A stretch of 64,000 bases of DNA, taken from contig NC_058137.1 of the NCBI RefSeq assembly GCF_011075055.1, forward strand, positions 3,286,001 to 3,350,000. Reading direction: 5' to 3'. A program made the position numbers and the translations under genes. The stretch comes from Mangifera indica. Taxonomy: Eukaryota > Streptophyta > Magnoliopsida > Sapindales > Anacardiaceae. The notes beneath the pieces were generated by a model that searched no databases, was not told the origin of the DNA, and saw only the letters and a program-made list of their open reading frames with translations. Numbering within the stretch: position 1 is the first letter of the stretch; each line of letters starts with the position of its first letter. Shown here in pieces: positions 26,701 through 38,900 of the stretch.

Positions 26701-28938
26701 AATTGAAAATAAATACATTTTATTTTTTCTCTGGGAAATTATACCTCTAACTCATTTTCATATATTTCCATATTCACTCCACATCTATTAGAGTATTCTT
26801 TTTCTATTTTACAAATTTGTTTGAATATTGATTTATCGATGATTCAAAGAGAAGAGATTTAAGTTTTGATGTTGGAAATATATGATTTGTATCAAAACTG
26901 ATTTTCAACACTTTATTATCCGTGAGCATATTGAAAAAAAAATGAAGGATGAGAATGAAGAAGAATATATATTTGAGATGATTTTAGGATCTAGTTTTTA
27001 AATCGATTCCGACTTTTTAATAGGTGAAACTAGAATTAGAATTGAAACCGATTATTCTACAAAAATTAGAATTGCAATCTATTTTAGATAATTCGGTTTC
27101 ACATAAGAACTATAATTGAAAGTCAAATGCCCAACAATTTGGATTTCAATGTGGGTATTTTACTCCCTATATTTGACCATTTTTATAAAGGATAATTTTA
27201 TGCTGTTCAAAGAGGAGTGTTGGCCAAGTAAATTTACAAAACCCTTGTTAGCAAAAAAAATTCATATATCTCTCTTAGATTAAAGAAAAAGTCTAATAAC
27301 CCCTTATTCAACCATTTTTTCTTTTGATCCAAACATGAATTCAACCTTTTTTTTTTCTTGTTAAAACATGGATTCAACTAACTTTTTTGGCCACAGCATA
27401 GTATTTACAAGTGACACTTCTGATTTTCTTTTTCTTTTTTTGGGTTTTTTGGTCTCCATAATGTCTTAATTGAAAATGATTGTTTTCATTTTTCTATTCA
27501 ATTTAGTTGCCCAAAAAGGTAGAAAATTGGAAAAGGTTCAACATTTCTAAATTTAAAAAAACAAAAAATATGAACCCGCCAAACATTCTTTGTTTAGTTT
27601 GCCTATTATTTTATAATTTTATGTGAAAAATATAAAATTTAAAAGAATCTACATTTGATACAAATGAAACCTTGAATTCAAGAGAATCACCCAAAAAAAA
27701 AAAAAAAAACCCAAAATCACAAAAGTCAATCTTATCAAATATTATCTTTTTTAAAATTAGTGTGTTGTAGAGTTTTTGTTGCATGAAAGTAGTAGGTTGA
27801 AAGAAAAGAAAAGTGAGAGAATTAAAAATTGTTTTGTCAATAAAATTAGTTAATAATGGAATAATATTTTATTATAAAAAAATAAAAAATTATCATAAAA
27901 ATAATTATTTATAAGACTACTACATATAAAATATTATTGTATGTGATAAAATTTGGTATATATAAATAATTATTATATTTTGTTTGATGTAATAAAATAA
28001 TACTAAAATCTTATTTTAGTATTATATGTCTTAAATATTATTAAGTATATTTATTTTAAAATATATTTTATATTACTTATTATATTAATTGAAATGAAAA
28101 TGTATTTATTTCAAAAAATTAATATCTAAAATAAAATTATTATAAAAATAAGATTATTTTGATTATTTTTTAATTTTTAAGTTGATATAGTGATATGATT
28201 ATTTTTATCATTTTAATATTAATATTAAAAGATTATTAAATTTTTTATTAAATAATAAATTAAAAAATAATATTAATAATAAAACATAAATTACTAATAT
28301 AATGTTTGATTACTTAATCAAGCACGTACAGGAGAATATATCAAGTAATAAATTATAATTAAGGTCTGAAAGGTTGTGTTCTTTAGATGGAAGTGTTGGG
28401 CTGTTCCCAAGCCCAAACTGATATTCAGTCATAGTGCGAATTAGATGTGAGGGGATTATAATATGTCATGGGTTGGATTAGTTGTTGTGGCCCAACGGTG
28501 CAAAAACGTTACATGTCTCATTGAAAATAAAATATTTTATTTCATGATTCGGTGATTTTAAATTAAAATTAAAATAATATTTAATTATATAATTGATATA
28601 TAATTTATATATTTAAATTATGAAAAAAAATTTATTTTTATCTAAGGTATAGTGAAATTTCAAAATCCCATTGATAAGTTAAAATCTATTAAAATTTTTA
28701 ATAACAGTTAAGAGTAAAATTTTTATTTAACAATAATATTTAAAAAAATAAAAATTTATATCATTTTACTTCTTTGATTTGAAAAACTGATAATTTTTTT
28801 AAATTAAACTTTTGAAAAGTAACATTTTCCCATTACCTAGAGTTTCAAATTTTACTAGCGAAATTTTTAAGAATGATGGCCAATTTTTTTTTACTCCAAG
28901 TGACATCTCTCCCTTTGGTGTTTTTCCTTTTATCAATA

Positions 28939-29711
28939 GGCCAAACGACTATTTCTCACCCAATGTATGCTGTAATGACAAGTTTTCATCTTTTAACTAT
29001 GAAAATAACAAACACCCACCCATGACTGGTTAAATTTAACAAAACTCTAACAGTAGTAAGGGTAAAATCGTCATTTTCTCTATAATATTAAAAATAAACT
29101 AAAATAAAATCAACTTTTGTCCCCCTAAATTTTAAAAACTACAATTTTCCCTCAGCCTAAGTTTTAAAAAATCGCAGTTTTACCCTAGGGTTTCGTTTTG
29201 AAATCTCCGGCGACATCTCCAACTCTATTGCCGACGACCTCTCCCTCCCGAAACATCCTTTCCTTCCTGCGATCTCTTTCCTCCTATTTGGATGCCTGAT
29301 CGGCATCGAAGAAGCCATGGAAGACGAAAAACATCGTCGAGGAAGATGAAGTCCCAATCGTCGTCTGGGAAGACGAGTCATCTTCATCTGGGTTGGTGGG
29401 TTGGGGTGGAGTTGAGGGAGGCCATCGGTGGAAGAAAAACCATCGGAAGGGGGAGATGGTCGGCGATGGCGTCGGAGAAAGTGAAAGGGTTCGGAAACTA
29501 AACCCTAGGGGGGAAATGCAATTTTTTCAAACTTAGCTTAAGGAAAAAATATTAGTTTTTAAACTTTTAGAGAGGAAAATGAGATTAAATTTTCAGGGGT
29601 TAGAGTTTCGTTAAATTTAACCGGTCATGGGTGGGTATTTAGTGTTTCTATAATTAAAAGGTGAAAACTTATCATTACAACATACCTTGGGTGGGGAATA
29701 GTCGTCTGGCC
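28939..29711. mobile_element. Foldback MULE-type MITE with GC-rich cargo
   Basis: 773 bp. Terminal inverted repeats start GGCCAAACGACTATTTCTC on the left and GGCCAGACGACTATTCCCC on the reverse-complemented right end, and continue for over 100 bp. The 9-bp flanks TTATCAATA (28930-28938) and TTATCGATA (29712-29720) differ at one position. Unlike its relatives it holds about 310 bp of distinctly GC-richer sequence (about 29200-29510) between the arms, with open frames on both strands (29157-29387 minus, 29292-29501 plus) rich in Arg, Lys and Ser. This resembles gene-fragment capture by a Pack-MULE, although no source gene is recognised. The right end lies 274 bp before the start codon of the PTST-type gene. 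Confidence 0.8.
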
Positions 29712-29985
29712 TTATCGATAATATCTGGATTTGATGAAATGTACACTTTTTTGACAGATAACATTACTCCTAGCATTGCACGTGAAAATATTTGAAACTG
29801 AATAGGAAGGGATCTGAAACTTGAAAATAGATTGAAAGAGAATGACCTGGTCCAAGGATTTAGATTTAAAAGCCCAACCAAATTGAACAAAACAATGTAC
29901 CAAAGCATAGTCACATCACATGTTCATTTGAGCAGTGTTTCTATCACTGATTTTGTCATCCTCTCAATGCTGCAGGAACTTACCC

Positions 29986-32900
29986 ATGGCATCCTTCTTT
30001 CTTTCTTCTTCAACCTTTCTTCCTCTGCCTTCTTCTTATAAACTCTTCTTATCCCTACACCACGACTACTCCCCCCACCTCAGCTTTAACAATTTTCAAT
30101 ACCCACTTCGGAAACATCTCACATTCACTCTCTGTGCTTCTTCACTTAACAAATCTTCGAGGTTCGATTGTTTAAAATTTCTCCTTTCTATTAAAAAAAA
30201 AATATATCAATTGAAGGTTTAACTGGGTTTGTGGTTGGTGGTTCAGGTCTAGGAGAAAGGTGAAGAGCAATGAAGAATTGCGAAATGATTTAAGGGAGTT
30301 CTTGTCTGGGGTTGGACTTCCCAATGATCATGTGCCTACCATGAAGGAGCTTTTAGAGCATGGAAGGTTGTTCTTTCTTCAGTTATTTTTTTATTGATGT
30401 CTTCTGTTTCCTTTTTTTTATTTTGTTCATGTGGAAACTGATAAAGGAAATTCCTAAAATCAGTATTACTCATTTAAGATTATCCATCTCCTTAAATCAA
30501 GACTTCAAGATTATCCATTCTTACAATCAAGATTTGTCTCATTTCCTTTTATTATAAATTAGTTTTAAGATATTTGTTATTAAGTTTAACTATTGTACCT
30601 AATGAACATATGAAAATGTCATAACTCTTATTTTCAACCATTCCTCTTTGTCACTATAATTTTTTTCTTTTAAACTTCATTAGAAACTAGTGATGGTCGC
30701 GAACTGTATATTTTTCATTGCATTTATTGGAAATAAAATTATATCTCACACTGGTTAGCCCTTTTGAAGTCGGCTTTAGGAGAACTGGTTTTATATGTTT
30801 TAGTTATTGGTTTTTAATATGCTCTTGCTATTTTCGCCACTTTTGGTCCATCACTGGTTACAAGATATAATCTAGAGATTAGTTGCAATACCTATAATCT
30901 TTTTCTTTTAGGAAGTTATCATGAAGTTCTAAATTTTTGTTTAAACAGTTCAAAGAAAAATTATATACGGAGTTATGGTTTAATTTGACATGGGAAATAT
31001 TTATTTACATTATATGCTATGCAATTTTTTTCTCCATCAAATACTTTGGAATATAATCTAGAGATTAGTTGCAATACCTATAATCTTTTTCTTTTAGAAA
31101 GTTATCATGAAGTTCTAAATTTTTGTTTAAACAGTTCAAAGAAAAATTATATATGGAGTTGTGGTTTAATTTGACATGGGAAATATTTATTTACTTTATA
31201 TGCTATGCATTTTTTTTTCTCCATCAAATACTTTGGAAGTTTGAGATATATATATACACACACACACCCCTTTTCAGAAATGACCTGGCAAATATTGTAA
31301 GACGGAGAGGCTATAAATTTGTTGGAGAGCTTCTTGCGAAGTCAACAAAAACAGACTCTGATGATTTCATTGCAGAGGAGGGCTTACCAGGTCAATATGC
31401 ATTCCTTTTTGTCATCATGGATTCTCATATTTTGATTATTCTGCTGTTGTTGATTCTCTTATATAATTTAAAAGGTCAGGGTGAGAAGGTGGACAATGAG
31501 GTTGAAGATGTTTTATTATTAGTTGAGGAACCTAGTATAAGAAACTATTTTGGAAGCACGAATACAGATTCAAATCTCAACTCTGATTAGAATAGTAGGT
31601 TGCCAATAGAATCTTCAGCCAATTCATCATTAAAGGAAAATGATCCTTACAAATTTAATAGTCAGAATGAGAATATGAACAATATAGTTGAAGGTATTTT
31701 CTTATTATGTGATATGTCTGTTGTGAATAACCATTCTGGTGGATCATGTAATAATACAGATCTCATAACTGATGAAACTGGTTTGCCACCTATAGAATCC
31801 CCATCCTGTTCAGGCGTGGAGGAGAAAGCCTCAACCTCATTCAATATAGAAGGTCAGCATGAGGAGAAGAATATAGCTGAAAATATCTCCTCATCAAATG
31901 ATGTCTCCATTGTGGAAAGTTATCCCAGTAGTTCAAATGTTGAACTGTCCCCCAACTTTTTTCAATATCATTACACGTCCCCAAAAGCTTCACCCAATCT
32001 AACCTTGGAGGAAAAGGTTTCAAACTTTGTTCAGAATGGAGATTTGGGTAAGATAAATGATGGTTTCTTAATTCTTTTGCTTTATCAATTGTTGTTGTGA
32101 GTCTTACGGAACAAATACTTGTGCTAAATGGTGCTTGACTAATACATTTCAGTAGTTTTTATAGATGTTTTAAATTGGGGTTGGCTGTAGTTGTGTGTTT
32201 GGGTTATACTGTTGCATCTAGCGCTGAGAATAGAACTAAACCTAGAAAAGAAGTTTGTCGGAGTTACATTCTTACTAATACGCTGGCATGTTTCTAGTGT
32301 AAATATGATTATATTAAGCTTCAATGTGCTTGTAATATTATCTTGTAGTAAGGATATGTTGATGAATTATCTATTGTAGACACACATGTTTGATGCTTCT
32401 GTGGTTGTGTTATTAAAAAACTTTGGGACCGTATAAAATTTATGAGTTTTTTGATAGGGCACATTTAGGAGTGCTTTGGGATCCATATTAGATGCTCTCA
32501 AATATATTTTTTCCTTTAATTTTTAACTGAAACTGATTAAAATGTGTTTTGGATAGAAAATCAGTTGGAACCCTTGTTTATAATGTTAATTTCAGTGTAA
32601 TTTTAGGTGCTGGTGTAAAATAAAATTTTACTTTGATGCAACTTCTGTAAAATCATGTCTAAAAGCAATTTTTATACTGCATCCTTATCCTCTTCTGTCT
32701 CCCATATGTATCAGAACACTCCAAACACATGCTTATTTTATAATAAACTTTCTAAATTACTTCATGATATAATTTTTAGTAAATTGTTTATATGTATTTT
32801 TTAGTATCATAGATTATGTTATTGCATTTGACCATTATATGATTTCATTTAAAGCTCCATATTCTTTCTTTTGTTTTTACTCTAATTTTGGGCCTCACTT

Positions 32901-35900
32901 TTTCATTTTCCTTTTTGGGAGGTGTAAACATGTGCTTTTGATTTTTCCTACTCTTATATAGTATTTGGCAAACTGTACATGTATCTTTGTGGAATGATTT
33001 CTCTGTCTCTGATGGCACTCATCTGTTACCCAACTTTGCTTGATGGTCAGATGATGTGTATGGCATTTTCGATGAAAGGGATGCTAAAGTAAGTAAGGAA
33101 GTCGCTGAAGGAGGGAACAAGTCAGGGATACCTGGTGCAGAGCATTTACACCGTGTTTATAAACACACAGCAGTTGGTGGTGTGGCATTGAATGGGAGTG
33201 CATTGACATCCAACAAACTTGCTTCTTCTGAGACTGTAAATCACCCTCTTAGGTTAGTGTTTGGTGGATCAACTCATATATATTTGTTGGTTATTTGCTT
33301 GAAAAATGAAACTGTTAAAATTAGTTTTTTCTGCTTTTGTTTGCCTTGATATTATCTTATGAACTTAGTGATCTAGTTGCATTTAAACTTCTTAGAATCA
33401 ACATGAACCTTTTAATGTAATTGTAAATGATTTCTGCAATATTCCTACTTCTTGATTGATTGCTCTATAGTCTGCATTTAAACTTCTTGTTAGAATCAAC
33501 ATGAATCTTTTCATATAGTTGTAAATGAATTCTGCAATATTCGTACTTCTTGATTGCTTGCTCTATTATCTGCATCTCTCTTGTCACATGAAATTGTTAT
33601 CATATGGCTGAATATTTGGCATGTAGTATGGATATATATTGAGATGATTCTGATGTTTGAAATCATTTTTTCTGGTTAGTGTTAATAGACATTGACCCCC
33701 TTGAGGTATGATAGAATAACAAATAGCCCCTGAGGTTTTTGAAAGAACAAAAGTACCTTGCTGTTAGTGAACCATTAGTAAGTCCTTAGAACTTGTATGA
33801 TTATGAGTTAGTCAACTCTGAATAACCCTCCTGCTGCTTATAGTAGCATCTAAAACTTAACAATAGGAGATTTTGATTTCTATTATTTTGGAAACCTTGT
33901 GGGAATTTTTGTTATTTGATCAAAGCTCAGGTGCATTAATGTCTGTAACTCCTTATTGTACACATTCACTAAGGAGGAGAAAAGAACAAAAAACTTTGGC
34001 CTTTCTACTGGATTTCTAACTAGTCTCAGTCCAAAATTACAATATATTTTGTCTTGGTTATTCTGTTAGGGAATTGAACACTTTTTTGGTCTGATGCTGC
34101 TGGATTTCAATCTACCTTAAAGCAGTAGTTATACACTTCATTTTTTTTTAATTTTTGGTGGCTCCATTTGTTGACTAGGTATTTTTAAATATTTGCAGGG
34201 ATGATGGTTTGGCAGCTGAAGAACTAATTAGTGCTGATTTTGACAAGGATTTGGATATTGAGGTCATTGCATGTTCTGTGTTAGTTCATTGTAATTTCTA
34301 CTTAGTGATATTTTTTTGTGTATGTAATATCTTGACCGTCATATTTCTATGAGACAGACTGGCAGAATTGAGAATCAACTCGAGATTGATAATCTAAAAT
34401 CTATGCTGGTATTAAATATTTATATCTTTGTGGCCTGGTAGTTTAATGTTCTTCTTAGTGCTAAGCTTTGTTAAATGGATAAACTAGTTATATTTTCTTT
34501 GTTTCTTGGTGTGCTTAGCAACAAAAGGAGTTCGAATTGTCTCGATTGAAGGAACAGATTGAGAAGGAGCAAGTATGTGCTATTTTTTAATGCATGTGTT
34601 GTTAGGGGGCTTGCATTAAAGTTTTCTCACGGTCCAGCATGCTCAAAACATCTAGATTATTCACCATTTATCTTCCCTTTGTCATTCAGATATTCTGATG
34701 AACAAAGTTTCCTTCCATTTATTGATGAGGACATGAAATCAAGCATATAAGAATCGTTCAATCACGAATGTTCACAAATTTATTGTGTCAACCAGTTGTT
34801 TAGGGCATATAAGTTAAGGTTTTGAATGATTGAGCTTTAAACTTGCCAATTCACCAGAGGATGGTCTCCATTGGGAATGCTGAAAGCAGATTTTTTTTCT
34901 GTGTTATCTAATTTGAGCATTGCTCTGGAAAACAGAACTTGTAAGAATGATGAAAGTTTGGAATGTCTGTTGAATTAGAATTCTGAATACTTTTTTGAAG
35001 ACCAGGCCTCCCACCATGTCTCAATGTGTCTTTTTGCATAAATTTGTGTAAAACCACGAGGACATCTTGAAAATCCCCTGAAAATTCATGTTATGTGACT
35101 TCCACTTTACTTTTAGTTTCTTGGTAGTGTTATGTGACTGTTTCCTGAATCTTGTTGTCGTACACATGGACATTGCCTAATTGCATATTTTGAATATTAC
35201 TGCTTGATCATAGATGTGTAATTTTGAATGGCACAACTGCAATTCCTATTGGCATTAACTACTAAATTTCTTAATTGCTGTTTTCCTTTTCACTTCAGCA
35301 TGCTTTGTCTGTTTTGCAAACCAAAGCTGAGACAGAAATCACTAAAGCTCAGCAACTTATCTCTGCAAAAGATGCTGAACTAAATGCTGTTGAAGAAAGC
35401 TTCTCAGGATTAGAGGAGGTATGACTTCTGTCTTTTTGTAAGAATCTTTTCATGTTAAATTGTTAAATGTCTAATTTACTTAGCTTGGCCATCTTGGAGG
35501 TGAGTGAGGTGCTTCCCTGCATCGAGCAATGTCTGGAGGTCAACTTTAGGTGTTGTAGATATATTCATGTATCTTTTTAATAACTGTCAAGTTATATATG
35601 AATAACTTTTCTTTGAAGTCTACTTTCAACTTTGAAAGTTTGCTCTGAGATCTCACAGCTAAATGACATTTTTGAGTTGTCATATTTATGTCTGGGAATG
35701 ATAACAAAGTTAGAGATCTCAGAGCAAATGGTTATGAGTAATGTAACTGAGACTTAGATTGACAGATAGAGTTGATTGACATTCACGTTTTGGCTTTACT
35801 GTTTTGCCAATGCAAACTAACAGGGATTGATTGATTTCATCAGGTTGAGATCCAATACTCTGGAGATGGTGAAATTGTTGAGGTTGCTGGCAGCTTCAAT

Positions 35901-38900
35901 GGTTGGCATCAACTAATCAAAATGGATCCTAAGCCATCTTCTAGCATCATTGAAAACATTGGATCAAGGTGTTCATCATTCTCTCTTTTTTCATATTACT
36001 GTCCTTCGAGGACCACACTTGATATTTCATGCAAGGATATTATTGATTTAGGTACAACTTTTTTGTGAAACGCTATAAAAGGGACACAAGTCTCAATTTA
36101 GGAATACTAAATGATAAGTTTGTTCAATTTAGGGAAAAAAAATAGACACTAATCCAATTTGTACAATTTAGAGATACTAATCAGTAACTTTGTTTGCATT
36201 AGGAACACTTGATGTTGATTTTAAAAGAAAACAATAGAAAGACTTAGATATCCCTTAGTTGTTGGTTTTAGTCTTCCAATTTTATAGTTACAAACTAAAG
36301 AAAACAATAAGATATAAAGATTTAGAAAATTTGCTTGATTTCAAAGTTTAAATATGAAAGTAATAATAATAAAATGAGAAACACTAAATATAATAAAGAG
36401 CAATGCAACACGTACGTATTTTTGAGTACACAATTAGATACACAAATGACATATCATTATGTGATTGGATGTTACTTTATTCTTAATTTAAAATCACTAA
36501 ATAATATGATAACGTATCATCTATGTATCAAATTGTGTACATATAATTTTATTGTATAATAAAATAATTTAAATAGAAAACGAAAACCTTTTTTAAATTT
36601 TAAAAAAGAATCGACAAAATTTTGCATTAAATAAAGTGCAAATATTTTTATTTTTAAATTTAAAACTAAAAATAAATAAAAAAAGAAAAAAAGAAAAGAA
36701 AAGTCATTGGCTTTTCCTCATGCCAATGACAGAGCAGGTAGAGGGCAATATTATTGGCTACACCATAGTGGTGGCTTGATTCGCCCTCGTTTCTTATTAA
36801 ATGTAATTGCAATTAATAACGATTGTTCCTAGATTAAACAAAATTCCTATAAGTCTCCCTGAATTGAACATATTGGAACTTCTAATGGTTTTGTCTCTAA
36901 ATTAAACATAGTTACTGTTTTAGTGTCCCTAAATTGAACAAATTGGATCTTGTGTCTTTTTTTTAAGCATTTCATGAAAAAGTACCTAAATTTATAATAT
37001 TCCTTTTATATACAACTTTTTTGACTGTTTTAGCATAGATATTTAATCTGTTGATTCTAGTCAGATGTGTCTGGCTATTGGTCAATTATTCCCTCCTTCA
37101 ATTGAAGCATTGAAGTTGCTAGTAGTTGTATTTCAGCAGCAGTTCCATCTATCTTCTGCCCAAAATTCTGGGTGCTTTTGCTCATTTGGCTTTTCTGGTA
37201 GAACTCTGTCAAATTTGGCAGTCTTAGGATATTCCATGCATGCGGAATTTGAGTGTGATGTAAATTGGCATTTGTCTTTCCCAAATCCCATCAAGGAATT
37301 AGTAAACCATGCAGAGAGATAGCGCTCAATTTAGATAGTACTTTTGTTCTGTCAACTTTTTCTTTTTGGTATTAATGTAGGCATGGTTTGTTTTGGAATG
37401 TGATGCTGATTACGACCTATATGATGCATCTCAAAACATCACAAATAAAAAGCAAATCAATCTAATCAAATACAGTGTAAATGAGTCTAAAGTCTGTGTG
37501 TTAGATGACTGCACATTCTAATGATTCTGACACAGCAAACAACACAACAGAGCACGAGAGAAAATGAACTGAACTAACAATATATTGATATTTGTATATT
37601 CTAGAAGCAACAAGTCGCAGACTAACAACCAAATCAAGGTGAAATGGAAATAAACAGAAATAAAAGAAAAGAAATCTGGCAATTTGAGGTGCCAATCCTC
37701 CCCCAGGCAGAAGCCTTCTCCCAGATATTCTCCACAAATCAGCTGCCCTTCATTCTCCTCCCTCCTTTATATACTGCTCCTTTTTTCTGTTCAGTGCCCC
37801 AATTTTTTGCTTCTCTTACGGCTGTCCGCTCCACCTCACCACACAACACTAATCCCTCGTCTTGCCTTCTTGTGCTCCTTAGTTTCTATCACTATGCCTG
37901 TTTGCCTTTTTCCTACAATCAAGGGCTCTAAAGTTTGAACTGTTCTATGATATGATCTGTAGAACAGGATACTCAGCGTCATGGATGTTGATGTCTGGAT
38001 ATTTTGTAAGTTGTTGTCTGTCAATCATCAATGTGCAAAAAATGTCAACTGTAAGTTCTGTGATTGTTTTAGTCCGTGGTGTTTTTACTTTGAAAGTATT
38101 TATAATATTTTATGCCTTTCATGGGTTATGCATGTTCTCTTCTTGAACGTTCCAGGAAATCCAGAACTTGGTCAACTGTCCTGTGGCTCTATCCTGGGAT
38201 GTATGAGGTGTGGAAATCTACTGCCATATTGTAAAGATTTTATTTTCCATTTATCTTTTCAATTATTTTGCAACCAATATGAAGTGAGAATTACTTTCTG
38301 TTTATATTATATTTGTGAGCATTTGCATTCAAATAATAATTATTATGCCTGTGCAAGTGAGGATTGTTAAAAAATTCTAATTGCTGCTCAAATTGAATCA
38401 AATTGGTCCATCTCAGAGGTTTAACAGTTGATAAGAGTAGTCTTCTTTGTATGTAATGCAACTAGGAGTTTGTCTTACTGACAACAGTAACCATGATCAA
38501 TATTGACTCTTCCTGTTGATGTTGTTGCATATTTATTGGCCGGATTACCATATTATGCCATTTTTTTCCTATGAAAATAAATCCAGATGCCAGGTGAAAG
38601 AAAGGGGGTTGAATAAACATCAGCTATGAGTTCCTCTTGTTCTGGCCATGGTTTATTTTTTTTCTGTATGTTGCTTCAATGGGTATGCAGTTCTGAAAGA
38701 AGCTTTCATTTAGTGCTGGTCCTGACACTGGGGGGTCTGAGAAAGTGGAAGGACTGAAAGATGAGTGTGCTTTACTGATACTATTTTAAAACGTTTGTCC
38801 AAGCACTGCCAAGTGCTAAGTTTGGCTGTGATGCAGCTGTTTCAAGGTCTAGTACCAGAATTGTCAAAAGATGGAGTACAACTGGTGTTGGGGCATTGAC

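Larger units (their letters stand above)
20521..28938. other. Gene-free AT-rich repeat region
   Basis: No gene is supported. Apart from the MITEs listed separately, the stretch holds long AT-rich tracts. A 193-codon minus-strand open frame (23729-24310) is dominated by Phe, Ile, Leu and Lys and is best read as open low-complexity DNA. A less AT-rich island of about 460 bp (26160-26620) has no recognised coding content. Confidence 0.6.

Noticed and set aside
29157..29501. Overlapping open frames in the MITE cargo
   Set aside because: Arg/Ser-rich frames on both strands of a GC-rich segment inside a transposon. No start context, splice partner or known domain supports a gene.
33689..34060. Possible further MITE in PTST intron 5 (TTGACCCCCTTGAGG...)
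   Set aside because: Only one end resembles a known terminal repeat. No inverted partner or target duplication was found.
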